12,671 bases of DNA, taken from positions 1 to 12,671 of the forward strand of contig JBFFXF010000225.1 of assembly GCA_041569895.1 (NCBI GenBank). The letters are read 5' to 3'. The notes beneath the pieces are model-generated. The model did no database searches and had not been told where the DNA came from. It worked only from the letters and a program-made list of their open reading frames with translations. Shown here piece after piece: positions 5,979-12,671 of the stretch. Source of the DNA: JBFFXF01 sp041569895 (GTDB lineage Bacteria; Planctomycetota; UBA8108; JACQVS01). The first letter of the stretch is position 1. The number at the start of each line of letters is the position of its first letter. The position numbers and the translations under genes were made by a program.

Positions 5979-7874
5979 TCAGTCGGCCGTCGCGTCCTTC
6001 TCGTACTTGTTGTAGAAGAAGTCGCGGTGCTTGTGGCTCGACTCGGCGCGACGGAAGATCTCGTTCGCCTCGCGGGCATCCTTCAGAATGTGAGGCGTGA
6101 TCATGATCAGCAAGCTGCTCACCTGGTTGAACTTCCGCTTCCAGGTGAAGAGGTTGCCGACGATCGGGATGCTCGAGAGGATCGGCACCCGGGAGACGAT
6201 CTCGCGCTTCTCCTGGGTGTGCAGGCCGCCGATCACCGCGGTGTGGCGGTCCTGGACGCGCATGTAGGTGACCAGCGTCTGCTTCGACTCGCGCGGCAGG
6301 TCGATGAAGGACGATGTCTGCGTCCCCTCCTGCTCGAACGAGAAACGCTCGAACCCGGGGACTCCCGTCGACGTCGTTCCCGAGAGCCGCGAGACGTTCG
6401 GGATCACCGTCATGTCGATCAGATCCGTGCCGGGGATCACGTGCGGGATGATGAACAGCGTGAAGCCGACGTTGATCGGCGAGCGCTTGTTCTCGTCGAT
6501 GGCGACGGTGATGTTGCCGTTCTGGTCCTGCTGGATCCGCTGCACGGCGAAGGGCACCGTGTCGCCAACGAAGATCGTCGCCGGCTGGTTGTCCACCACC
6601 GTCAGTGTCGGCTCCTGGATGACGCGCGAGTTCTCGTCGTCCTTGAGCAGCCGCAGCACCGAGCGCATCTGGGTGAAGTCGAGGATGCCCAGCGTCTGGA
6701 AGTTCTCGGCGAAGTTCTGCAGGTCGCCGACGTCGAACGGATACGTGCCGCCGAAGAGGAAGAGCGGGTCGGTGGCCGTCGAATCGGGCGTCGCGCCGCG
6801 GAGGACGACGGTCGGGCCGTCGCGCTCCGGCGTGTCCGCCAGGTCGAATTTGATGCCGTGCTCGAGGATGTCCGTGCTCGCCGTCGAGATGAACTTCACC
6901 TCGACGTAGACGAGCGGCGGCTCGACGTCAACCAGCCGGATGATCTGCGCGATCTCGTCGAGCTTCGGCTTGACGTCCTTGATGATGAACGTGTTCGTCT
7001 GGCGGTCGTAGTTCAGGGTGCCGTTGTCGGAGAGCGCCCGCTCGAGCGCGACCTTGAGCGTGAACTCGCCTTCCTCGACCTGCGGTGACACGCCGCCGCT
7101 GCCCGCACCCGACCCCGATCCGATGTTCCCCGACGCGCCGCTGAAGGCGTACGACGAGACGGTGTGCCCCTCGACGCCGGTGATGTTGGCGCGGAACGGG
7201 TCGGTCGGACGGACGTAGCGCAGCGTGAAGTGCCGCGTCTCGAGCTGCTGCGTCAGCGAGGTCGGGTGGACGACGCGGATGATCTCGGTGTTCTCGGTGT
7301 CGGCGCGGACGGTGGTGTATCCGTTCGCCTTGACGATGGTGTCGAGCGCATCCTGCCACGGGACATCGCGGAGGCTGAGACTGATCTTTCCCGTCACCTC
7401 CTCGGCAATGACGATGTTGGCGCCCGCCTGCTTGGCGAGGAGCTCGAGGACGACGCGGATATCGGCGTCCTGGAACTCCATGCTGATCGACGGCGGCTGG
7501 GTGAAGCGAATGTAGTTCGGGCTGACCTCGACGATCTTGCAGTAGGTCTGCCGCGCGATGGCGTCGAGCGCCTCGCGCCAGTCCATGTTCTCGAGCCGGA
7601 TCGTCACCTGCTCCCTGATCTCGGGATCGGCGATGATGTTGACGCCGACCTTGCGGCTGATGAACTGCAGGATCTCATCGAGATCGCGGTCCCGGACGTC
7701 GAGGTTGATCTGTCCGCGGTCCGCGTCGTCTTCGGGCATCTCCGGCACGAGGAGGATGTCACCGCCCGGCTCCTGCTGCGGGTACAGCCCTGCCGTCGGG
7801 ATCGACAGCAGCAGAGCCGTGGCGAGCGCAATCCTCCAGCCCAGCAGGGCACTCGGTCGCGTACGAGTTCTCAT
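5979..7874 (-). CDS. pilQ: Type IV pilus secretin PilQ
   Basis: Outer-membrane multimeric channel through which the pilus exits. The start ATG at 7874 (631 residues) is chosen because it gives a good Sec signal peptide (MRTRTRP, then a hydrophobic core LLGWRIALATALLLSIPTAG) and has GGGAGG just upstream; the frame is open further to 8015 without such features. Domains: a first N0/STN-like unit (about 55-125), a second N0/STN-like unit (about 130-203), an N1-type unit (about 208-318) interrupted by a Ser/Gly-rich insertion (about 241-265), and a secretin core (about 320-600) with the conserved VPILSSIPIVGNLF (563-576) and LLIMITPHIL. No AMIN domain is visible, unlike Pseudomonas PilQ. It is the last gene of the pilMNO(P)Q run. 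Confidence 0.95.
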   Translation of the reverse strand: MRTRTRPSALLGWRIALATALLLSIPTAGLYPQQEPGGDILLVPEMPEDDADRGQINLDVRDRDLDEILQFISRKVGVNIIADPEIREQVTIRLENMDWREALDAIARQTYCKIVEVSPNYIRFTQPPSISMEFQDADIRVVLELLAKQAGANIVIAEEVTGKISLSLRDVPWQDALDTIVKANGYTTVRADTENTEIIRVVHPTSLTQQLETRHFTLRYVRPTDPFRANITGVEGHTVSSYAFSGASGNIGSGSGAGSGGVSPQVEEGEFTLKVALERALSDNGTLNYDRQTNTFIIKDVKPKLDEIAQIIRLVDVEPPLVYVEVKFISTASTDILEHGIKFDLADTPERDGPTVVLRGATPDSTATDPLFLFGGTYPFDVGDLQNFAENFQTLGILDFTQMRSVLRLLKDDENSRVIQEPTLTVVDNQPATIFVGDTVPFAVQRIQQDQNGNITVAIDENKRSPINVGFTLFIIPHVIPGTDLIDMTVIPNVSRLSGTTSTGVPGFERFSFEQEGTQTSSFIDLPRESKQTLVTYMRVQDRHTAVIGGLHTQEKREIVSRVPILSSIPIVGNLFTWKRKFNQVSSLLIMITPHILKDAREANEIFRRAESSHKHRDFFYNKYEKDATAD

Positions 7875-8086
7875 CTTGCCTCCCGGAGTGGAAAGAGTAT
7901 CCACTTCTCCCTCATGCAAATGAAATCTGATCGCTGTCCGGTCGACCTCGACCCGGCGCGAACGGAATATCTGTTTCGCCTGAACTGGGAGGGTTGACCC
8001 GGCAGGGAGGCTCAACCCACGTTCTCATACCCTTCGACGCGTGCCGGGCCACGCCACGCCCGGCCGTCAACCGCCCGCTCGTATCG
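7875..8086 (-). other. Spacer between TPR/PilP-like gene and pilQ
   Basis: 212 bases, far longer than the 11-58 base spacings within the rest of the pil run. It contains the hairpin at 8043-8064 and the pilQ ribosome binding site GGGAGG. A -10-like GATACT occurs close to pilQ (minus strand, just 5' of the Shine-Dalgarno), but the sequence 17 bases upstream matches a -35 poorly. An internal pilQ promoter is possible, not shown. Confidence 0.4.
8043..8064 (-). terminator. GC-rich hairpin after the TPR/PilP-like gene
   Basis: A perfect 7-bp stem, GCCGGGC with GCCCGGC, around an 8-base loop, starting 22 bases after the stop of the TPR/PilP-like gene. There is no U-run, so full termination is unlikely. 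Partial attenuation or mRNA processing between the upstream genes and pilQ would allow PilQ to be expressed at a different level. Confidence 0.4.
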
Positions 8087-9718
8087 TCAGTATCGTCGGA
8101 AGACGAGCGGGATCTCCTCTCCTTTGTATCGGAAAGTGATTCGGTTGTTCTCGACTTTTTGTACGAGGAATTGGCCGAACTCCTCGCCCTGTCTGTAGAT
8201 CCTGTTGTTGATGATCGCCTTCTTGGTGCCCGGCGAGATGATGATCCCCTGCACCGTCGGCTTGTTGAAGTTGAACTCCTCGCGGATCTCCGTGCGCTTG
8301 ATCCAGACCGTGCTCGCGGTGAGGACGCGCTCGGCGACCGGCTTGAAGCGGACGTTCGTGCGCTCCATCTCCTTGGCGAGCTTCTTGATCTCCTCGTGCG
8401 TCCCGCGCACGCGGCCGTACTCGCCCTCCTGGAACGCGTCGCGCATGCGCTTGAGCTGGACAAGCGCCTGGTTGTAGTAGAACTTCAGCCGGATGCCCTC
8501 GATCTGGGCCTCGAGCTGGTCCATGCGCGACGTCAGCAGCCTGAAGTCGTTGGCGATCTTCGGAATCGTGACGCGCTCCTGCGCCTCGAGGAAGCGACGG
8601 AGCTCGACGTAGTTCTCCATCGCCTTGTCCTCGTCCTCGAGCTTGATGAACCAGAGCACGCGGTCGTACGCCTTGCGGGCGTCGCTCAGCAGCCTCTGCT
8701 GCTCCTCGGGAGAGAGGACCTCGTCGGCCAGGTCGTCCTGGTTGCTCTGGATGAAGGGCGTCGACAGACCCGGACCCTGGCGTCGCGTGAACTCCTGCGT
8801 CATCGGGTCCTGGCTCTTCTTGGTGCTGAGCTCGTACTTCTCCAGCGACAGCGCCAGCTTGATGAACTCGGTGTCCGCCCGGAAATCGCTGAGCAACGAC
8901 AGGCTGCCGACGTCGTGGATGATGTTGCGGCCACCGACGGCCGCCTCGCGCAGGTGCTCGAACACCTTCTCGGTGTCGCCTGTCTGCGCGAGCGCCTCGG
9001 CCATGAGCAAGTGGACGAGCGGCTTCGGGCCGCCGAGGTCGAGTACGTCCTGATACTTCTTCTGGGCGTCGTCGTACCGCTGCTCCTTGCGGAAGACGAG
9101 GCCGAGTCCGAAGTGGTACCCCGGATCGTACGGCTTCAGCGTGATGAGGTCGTTGAGGTTCCTCTTGACCTCCGGATAGCGCTCCTTCTTGAAGTCACGC
9201 GTCGCGAGGCGCTCGAGCTCCTTGATCCGGCGGTAGTTCTCGTCCTCCATGCCGTCCTGGAGCTCGCCCTCGTCCTTGCCCTGGAAGAGCCGGACGAACT
9301 TGCTGAAGAGGTTGTCCTTGCCCTCCTCGCCGAACTCGCCGTCGAGGCCCGGCTCGCCGCCCTCGCCGACGCCCGTGCCCAGCGGGTCACCGCCCGCCGG
9401 TCCAGGGCCCGGTTGCGCGATGCCCGGCTCGTCGGCGTCGCCTTCGGCAGGCGGCGCGGATCCGTCGCCGGGCTCCTTGAACCAGTCCTTGAGCGCGTTG
9501 GCGATCGATGAGTCCTTCCCCGGCTGCCCGCCCGGCGGCGTCCCCTGGGGAAGCTGGGGGAGCGGGGCGCCCTCGCCGCCGAACTCGACGCGCCCGTCGG
9601 GCACGTCCGGCTTGCCCCGTGGCGGTTCCTGACCGTGAACCGCGACCGAGATGCCGAGTCCGGCGCAGAGAATCGAGAGGAGGAGCCTCCGTCGCCGAGT
9701 CTTCGTGGTACGCGTCAT
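8087..9718 (-). CDS. Secreted TPR protein with C-terminal PilP/GspB-like domain, in pilP position
   Basis: 543 residues in the slot where pilP normally lies. The start ATG at 9718 is preferred over the in-frame TTG two codons upstream; GAGGG lies about 8 bases before it. Order seen: a signal peptide (1 to about 29, RRRR then LLLSILCAGLG, no proper lipobox around C18); a Gly/Pro/acidic linker (about 30-160); TPR-like helices (about 164-265, best at GYHFGLGLVFRKEQRYDDAQ); a second helical/coiled-coil block (about 335-480); and a C-terminal beta domain (about 487-543) with VQGIIISPGTKKAIINN, IYRQGEEFGQFLVQKV and ITFRYKGEEIPL. That last pattern resembles the PilP/GspB/GspC homology region that docks on secretin N0 domains. 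Ordinary PilP is a lipoprotein of roughly 170-180 residues. The likely role is to link PilNO to PilQ and, through the TPRs, perhaps to do the job of a Tgl/PilF-type pilotin; the latter is speculation. Confidence 0.85.
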   Translation of the reverse strand: MTRTTKTRRRRLLLSILCAGLGISVAVHGQEPPRGKPDVPDGRVEFGGEGAPLPQLPQGTPPGGQPGKDSSIANALKDWFKEPGDGSAPPAEGDADEPGIAQPGPGPAGGDPLGTGVGEGGEPGLDGEFGEEGKDNLFSKFVRLFQGKDEGELQDGMEDENYRRIKELERLATRDFKKERYPEVKRNLNDLITLKPYDPGYHFGLGLVFRKEQRYDDAQKKYQDVLDLGGPKPLVHLLMAEALAQTGDTEKVFEHLREAAVGGRNIIHDVGSLSLLSDFRADTEFIKLALSLEKYELSTKKSQDPMTQEFTRRQGPGLSTPFIQSNQDDLADEVLSPEEQQRLLSDARKAYDRVLWFIKLEDEDKAMENYVELRRFLEAQERVTIPKIANDFRLLTSRMDQLEAQIEGIRLKFYYNQALVQLKRMRDAFQEGEYGRVRGTHEEIKKLAKEMERTNVRFKPVAERVLTASTVWIKRTEIREEFNFNKPTVQGIIISPGTKKAIINNRIYRQGEEFGQFLVQKVENNRITFRYKGEEIPLVFRRY

Positions 9719-9761
9719 CTCCAATTCCCTCGCGAATACCTTGGAACTCGTAACACCGCGG

Positions 9762-10379
9762 TCACTCTTTCTTGTACGTGTAGGTGCTGACGATCACCTC
9801 GATCTCCTTGAAGGGGACCTTGGCGAGCTCGAGGAGTTCCGCCTCGTTCTTGTCGCTCAGGCTCCGCGACGCTCCCGCGGCGCCGAGCGGCTTGATCTTG
9901 ATCTCGTCGATCTTGAGGAATCGAGTGTGGTTCTCGATCCGGTTGATGAACCTCAGGAAGTCCGGGAAGGTCCCGATAAGGCCGATCCGATACCGGTGGC
10001 GCAGGAAGTTGCCCTCGGCCTCTTCCTCGACGCCGTCGCTCGAGTGCAGGTACTCCACCTCCTGGATCACCACCATCGTCTCGCGACGGTAGTTGTCGAG
10101 GATCTCCGCGAACGCCTCGTGCTGGATGTGCTGCTCGAGCGGCAGGATGCTCGCGTACTGATCGATGATGTTCGCGAGGTTCGCCCTCTTGGTGCGCAGC
10201 TCGGGAATCTGGGCGATCAGGTCGTTCGCCTTCTTCTCCTCCTTGCGGAGGTTTTCGAGCTTCGCGAGGAGATCCGAGCGCTCCTTGAACTTCGTGTAGT
10301 TGAGCGCGCCGAGGGCCCCCACCAGAACGACGACGACGAAGGCCGTGAGAATGATCTTCTGTCTCTCGTTGAGCTTCAT
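9762..10379 (-). CDS. pilO: Type IV pilus inner-membrane alignment protein PilO
   Basis: A 205-residue bitopic protein: short cytoplasmic N-terminus (MKLNERQK), one membrane segment (about 9-28, IILTAFVVVVLVGALGAL), a coiled coil (about 30-72) and a periplasmic ferredoxin-like domain (IGLIGTFPDFLRFINRIEN, then a FLKIDEIKI strand). PilO dimerises with PilN through the periplasmic parts and contacts PilP. The length is typical. The start is the only one that places the membrane segment correctly, though its Shine-Dalgarno (GGA) is weak, which suggests coupling to pilN 58 bases upstream. Confidence 0.95.
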   Translation of the reverse strand: MKLNERQKIILTAFVVVVLVGALGALNYTKFKERSDLLAKLENLRKEEKKANDLIAQIPELRTKRANLANIIDQYASILPLEQHIQHEAFAEILDNYRRETMVVIQEVEYLHSSDGVEEEAEGNFLRHRYRIGLIGTFPDFLRFINRIENHTRFLKIDEIKIKPLGAAGASRSLSDKNEAELLELAKVPFKEIEVIVSTYTYKKE

Positions 10380-10437
10380 GTTTCCGTCGACTCGATTCTG
10401 ATCGTGGTCCGCGAGTGCACCGGATGGGAGATGGCGA

Positions 10438-11112
10438 TCACGACTCCTCGCCCCGGAGCGGCCGGAGGTCGAGCCGCACCGTGAACTTGAGGTTGTACGG
10501 CTCCTTGAAGTCGTTCAGCATGACGAGCTTCCACTCGGGGCGCGTGATGTTGATAAAGTCGTTGTAAAAGTTCTCCATCCGTATCGGTTCCTCGATGAAA
10601 TTCATGTAGAACTCGTCGACGTTTTTCAGCCGCTGCCTGAAGTTGGTGATGCGGCTGACCTCCTTGCCCGACGAGAAGCAGACCATGTGGAGATACCCTC
10701 CGGTCTCCTCCTCGAAGTCGTCGAAGGTCTCGATGTCGTCGCCGATGAACTCCTTGGCGTGCAGGCGGATGATCCAGATGTGCTTCGGCGTGATCTGCAC
10801 CAGCTCGTCGAGCTTTCTCGACCAGAGGATTCGGTTGGTCTTGATGCTGATGATCGCGCGCTCGCGCTGCTTGTAGTCCTCGATGTCGTCGAGCAGCGAG
10901 TCGACCTCGGCCGCGTTCGCCTTGAGGTGCTCGACCTCGTCCTTCTTCCGCTCGACGCGCTCGGCGAGGACCATGGTGTTGAACCAGAAGTAGCTGTACG
11001 TGAACGCGCTGCCGAGCACCAGCACGATGCCGACCACGATCGCCACGAACAGCTTGACCGGCGTCCGGGCCGCCTGCTGGAGTTCCTTGGGAAGAAGATT
11101 GATTCTGATCAT
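10438..11112 (-). CDS. pilN: Type IV pilus inner-membrane protein PilN
   Basis: A 224-residue bitopic protein. The N-terminal MIRINLLP is the conserved cytoplasmic motif that inserts into PilM. A membrane segment (about 20-44), a coiled coil (about 46-95) and a periplasmic domain follow. It is slightly longer than many PilN proteins; an acidic loop near 123-137 (IGDDIETFDDFEEET) accounts for part of this. It starts 11 bases after the pilM stop, and AGG of its ribosome binding site overlaps the pilM TGA, so translation is probably coupled. Confidence 0.96.
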   Translation of the reverse strand: MIRINLLPKELQQAARTPVKLFVAIVVGIVLVLGSAFTYSYFWFNTMVLAERVERKKDEVEHLKANAAEVDSLLDDIEDYKQRERAIISIKTNRILWSRKLDELVQITPKHIWIIRLHAKEFIGDDIETFDDFEEETGGYLHMVCFSSGKEVSRITNFRQRLKNVDEFYMNFIEEPIRMENFYNDFINITRPEWKLVMLNDFKEPYNLKFTVRLDLRPLRGEES

Positions 11113-11123
11113 GAATGGCTACC

Positions 11124-12155
11124 TCAGTCGAGGATTCTCGACGCCAGCCCGACGGCCACCGCGAGTTGACTGCCCTGGTTCTTCAATTCCTGGATGTTGA
11201 TCCTGTCGCCGCGGATCTCGAGGTGCTCCGTCGGGTCCCAGAACTCGATGCGACGGTCGAAGATGCGCTCGAAGGTGCTCTTGAGACCCGGCACGTGGGC
11301 GCTGCCGCCCGATATGTAGACCTCGTCGACCTCGCGGTCGAACTGGTTCTCGAAGAAGTCGAACGAGAGGTGGATCTCGTTCCCGAGGTCGTCGAGCGCG
11401 GGGAGGATGCACTCCTCCACCTCCTCCACGCGGCCCTCCGACTGGACCTTGATCTGCTCGGCCTCGCTCGAGTCGACGCCGAGACGGCGCGAGATCGACT
11501 CGGTGAAGTCGTTGCCGGCCAGGTAGACCTCGCGGGAGAAGTAGGACGTGTTCCCCTTGAGGATGTTGATGTTGGTCTTTACTGCGCCGACGTCGATCAG
11601 CGCGATGACCTTCTCCTCGTCGTCGACGCGCGGGCTGTTCAGGGAGTTGAGCTCGAACGCGTTGCCGAGCGCGAAGGAATCGACGTCGATCACCGCCGGC
11701 GTCAGGCCGAGCGTCTGCACGAGCTGGACGTGCTCGTCGATCAAGTTGCGCTTCACCGCAACGAGCAGGACCTTCATCTCCTTGCCGGCCCCGTCGCTCT
11801 CGCTGAACTCCTCGAGCTTGGCGCAATCGAGAATGACCTCGTCGAGCTCGAAGGGAATGTACTTGTCGGCCTCGTACCGCAGAGCGCTCTTGAGGTCGTC
11901 GTCCGACATGCTGACCATGTTGATATACCGGACGATGACCGACCGTCCCGAGACCGCGGTCGCCACCCGTCGCGTCCTGATGCCGGCGTGCTTGAACGCC
12001 TCCGCGATGGTCTCGCCCAGCGCGTCCCTGCTCATCACCGGCTCGCAGCCGAATCCGGTGATGCACAGACGGTCACCGATCTCGGTCAGCTCGACGGCCT
12101 TGACGACGCTGGAGCCGATGTCGAGGCCCACGATGCTCTTCTTCTTACCGAACAT
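11124..12155 (-). CDS. pilM: Type IV pilus cytoplasmic assembly ATPase-fold protein PilM
   Basis: A 343-residue actin/FtsA-like cytoplasmic protein that binds ATP and the PilN N-terminus, linking the motor to the alignment complex. Motifs: phosphate-1 loop GLDIGSS (10-16), the PilM-typical RYEADKYIPF (93-102), phosphate-2 loop LIDVGAVKTN (186-195) and the adenosine motif GGSAHVPG (283-290). Length is normal. ATG 12155 has GGAG about 6 bases upstream and the family start MFGKKKSIVGLDIG. It is the first gene of the pil run. Confidence 0.97.
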   Translation of the reverse strand: MFGKKKSIVGLDIGSSVVKAVELTEIGDRLCITGFGCEPVMSRDALGETIAEAFKHAGIRTRRVATAVSGRSVIVRYINMVSMSDDDLKSALRYEADKYIPFELDEVILDCAKLEEFSESDGAGKEMKVLLVAVKRNLIDEHVQLVQTLGLTPAVIDVDSFALGNAFELNSLNSPRVDDEEKVIALIDVGAVKTNINILKGNTSYFSREVYLAGNDFTESISRRLGVDSSEAEQIKVQSEGRVEEVEECILPALDDLGNEIHLSFDFFENQFDREVDEVYISGGSAHVPGLKSTFERIFDRRIEFWDPTEHLEIRGDRINIQELKNQGSQLAVAVGLASRILD

Positions 12156-12480
12156 GCTGTTCTCCGACGGGGCTGGACCCGGTCAACGGTGACGTCTCTA
12201 TGACAGCTGCAGGCAACGACCCTCTCCGGTGTTCCGCGATGCCGGACGGACGCTCGCTGGCGAACGGACGGCACGGGAAACGTACATAGATTCGGCATCG
12301 ACCCGCTCGCGACTTGACCCCTTCGCCCCGATTTCGCCGCACGGCGGGCGCCCTATCGGAACAGAGGGGCCGGAGAAGTATACCCCCGCCACGACAAACC
12401 GGCCGGCGGCGAGACCGATCGTGAAAAAGATCACGAGTGGATCATCCGCAAATCGGGCACGAGGCGTGCGGGGGGGGCAG
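12156..12480. other. Intergenic region upstream of pilM
   Basis: About 325 bases with no supported gene. It would hold the pil operon promoter. It contains the -10-like element at 12377-12382 and a small CGTGA/TCACG stem at 12420-12435. Nothing else recognisable (no riboswitch, no tRNA) was seen. Confidence 0.5.
12377..12382 (-). promoter_or_regulatory. Possible -10 element (TATACT) upstream of pilM
   Basis: TATACT on the minus strand matches TATAAT in 5 of 6 positions and lies about 220 bases before pilM. There is no acceptable -35 at 16-18 bases: the nearest candidate, TTTGTC, is only 10 bases away. No -24/-12 sigma54 pattern was found in the region either. Low confidence. Confidence 0.25.
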
Positions 12481-12495
12481 GTTTCGTGCCGGAAC

Positions 12496-12539
12496 CGTCG
12501 TCGTCGTCTCCGTCGTCCTCGTCCTCGTCCTCGTCCTCG
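12496..12539. repeat. CGTCGT/CGTCCT repeat, right flank
   Basis: CGT CGT CGT CGT units are followed by CTC CGTCGT and about four CCTCGT hexamers. The CGTCCT register matches the left-flank block at 78-93 in the same orientation. Intergenic. Confidence 0.9.
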
Positions 12540-12564
12540 ATGACCAAAACTCGCTGGAAGACGC

Positions 12565-12658
<94 letters not shown>

Positions 12659-12671
12659 GACCCCGACTCCG

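Noticed and set aside
7875..8015. Upstream extension of pilQ to the TTG at 8015
   Set aside because: It would bury the signal peptide 47 residues inside the protein, whereas ATG 7874 has GGGAGG upstream and a proper Sec signal.
7994..9511. A 505-codon plus-strand open frame opposite the TPR/PilP-like gene
   Set aside because: Antisense shadow. The minus-strand frame has a signal peptide, a Shine-Dalgarno, TPR-like repeats and operon context.
12156..12480. c-di-GMP riboswitch or sigma54 promoter upstream of pilM
   Set aside because: Both are common near pilus genes and were looked for, but neither the riboswitch core nor a GG-N10-GC -24/-12 pattern with good flanks was found by eye.

Overview
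The window is a GC-rich bacterial chromosome segment in which every recognisable gene lies on the minus strand, so it is best read from right to left. It holds a type IV pilus assembly cluster (pilM, pilN, pilO, a TPR/PilP-like gene in the pilP position, pilQ). This is followed by a housekeeping block: an RNase E/G gene, rplU, rpmA and obgE. A pilus retraction-type ATPase gene (pilT/pilU family) comes last. No mobile element, CRISPR array, tRNA or rRNA was seen.

Organism: the secretin, PilMNO and an outer-membrane type pilus argue for a diderm. The plain L27 N-terminus (no cleavable Firmicutes-type extension), an RNase E/G with a long N-terminal low-complexity extension next to rplU, the high GC and the abundant short-repeat intergenic DNA would fit Acidobacteriota or a deltaproteobacterial/Myxococcota-like lineage. 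That placement is inference and cannot be settled from the window.

Layout by position: 1-511 is intergenic and largely built of short tandem repeats. 512-1615 is pilT/pilU-like. 1774-2811 is obgE, apparently starting at ATT. 2819-3067 is rpmA, 3071-3385 rplU and 3446-5683 rng. 5684-5978 is a spacer with a strong hairpin and a candidate promoter. 5979-7874 is pilQ, 8087-9718 the TPR/PilP-like gene, 9762-10379 pilO, 10438-11112 pilN and 11124-12155 pilM. 12156-12671 is intergenic and ends in repeats of the same type and order as those at the left edge.

How the genes fit together: cytoplasmic PilM binds the N-terminal tail of inner-membrane PilN; PilN and PilO form the periplasmic alignment scaffold; a PilP-type domain links that scaffold to the PilQ secretin; and a PilT/PilU ATPase powers retraction. 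pilA, pilB, pilC and a separate pilotin gene are not in the window.

The most unusual items are four. The pilP slot is filled by a 543-residue secreted TPR protein with only a C-terminal PilP/GspB-like domain. PilQ has tandem N0-like domains and no visible AMIN domain. obgE lacks any ATG/GTG/TTG at its conserved N-terminus. The cluster is flanked by direct-orientation copies of the same hexamer/heptamer repeat arrays.
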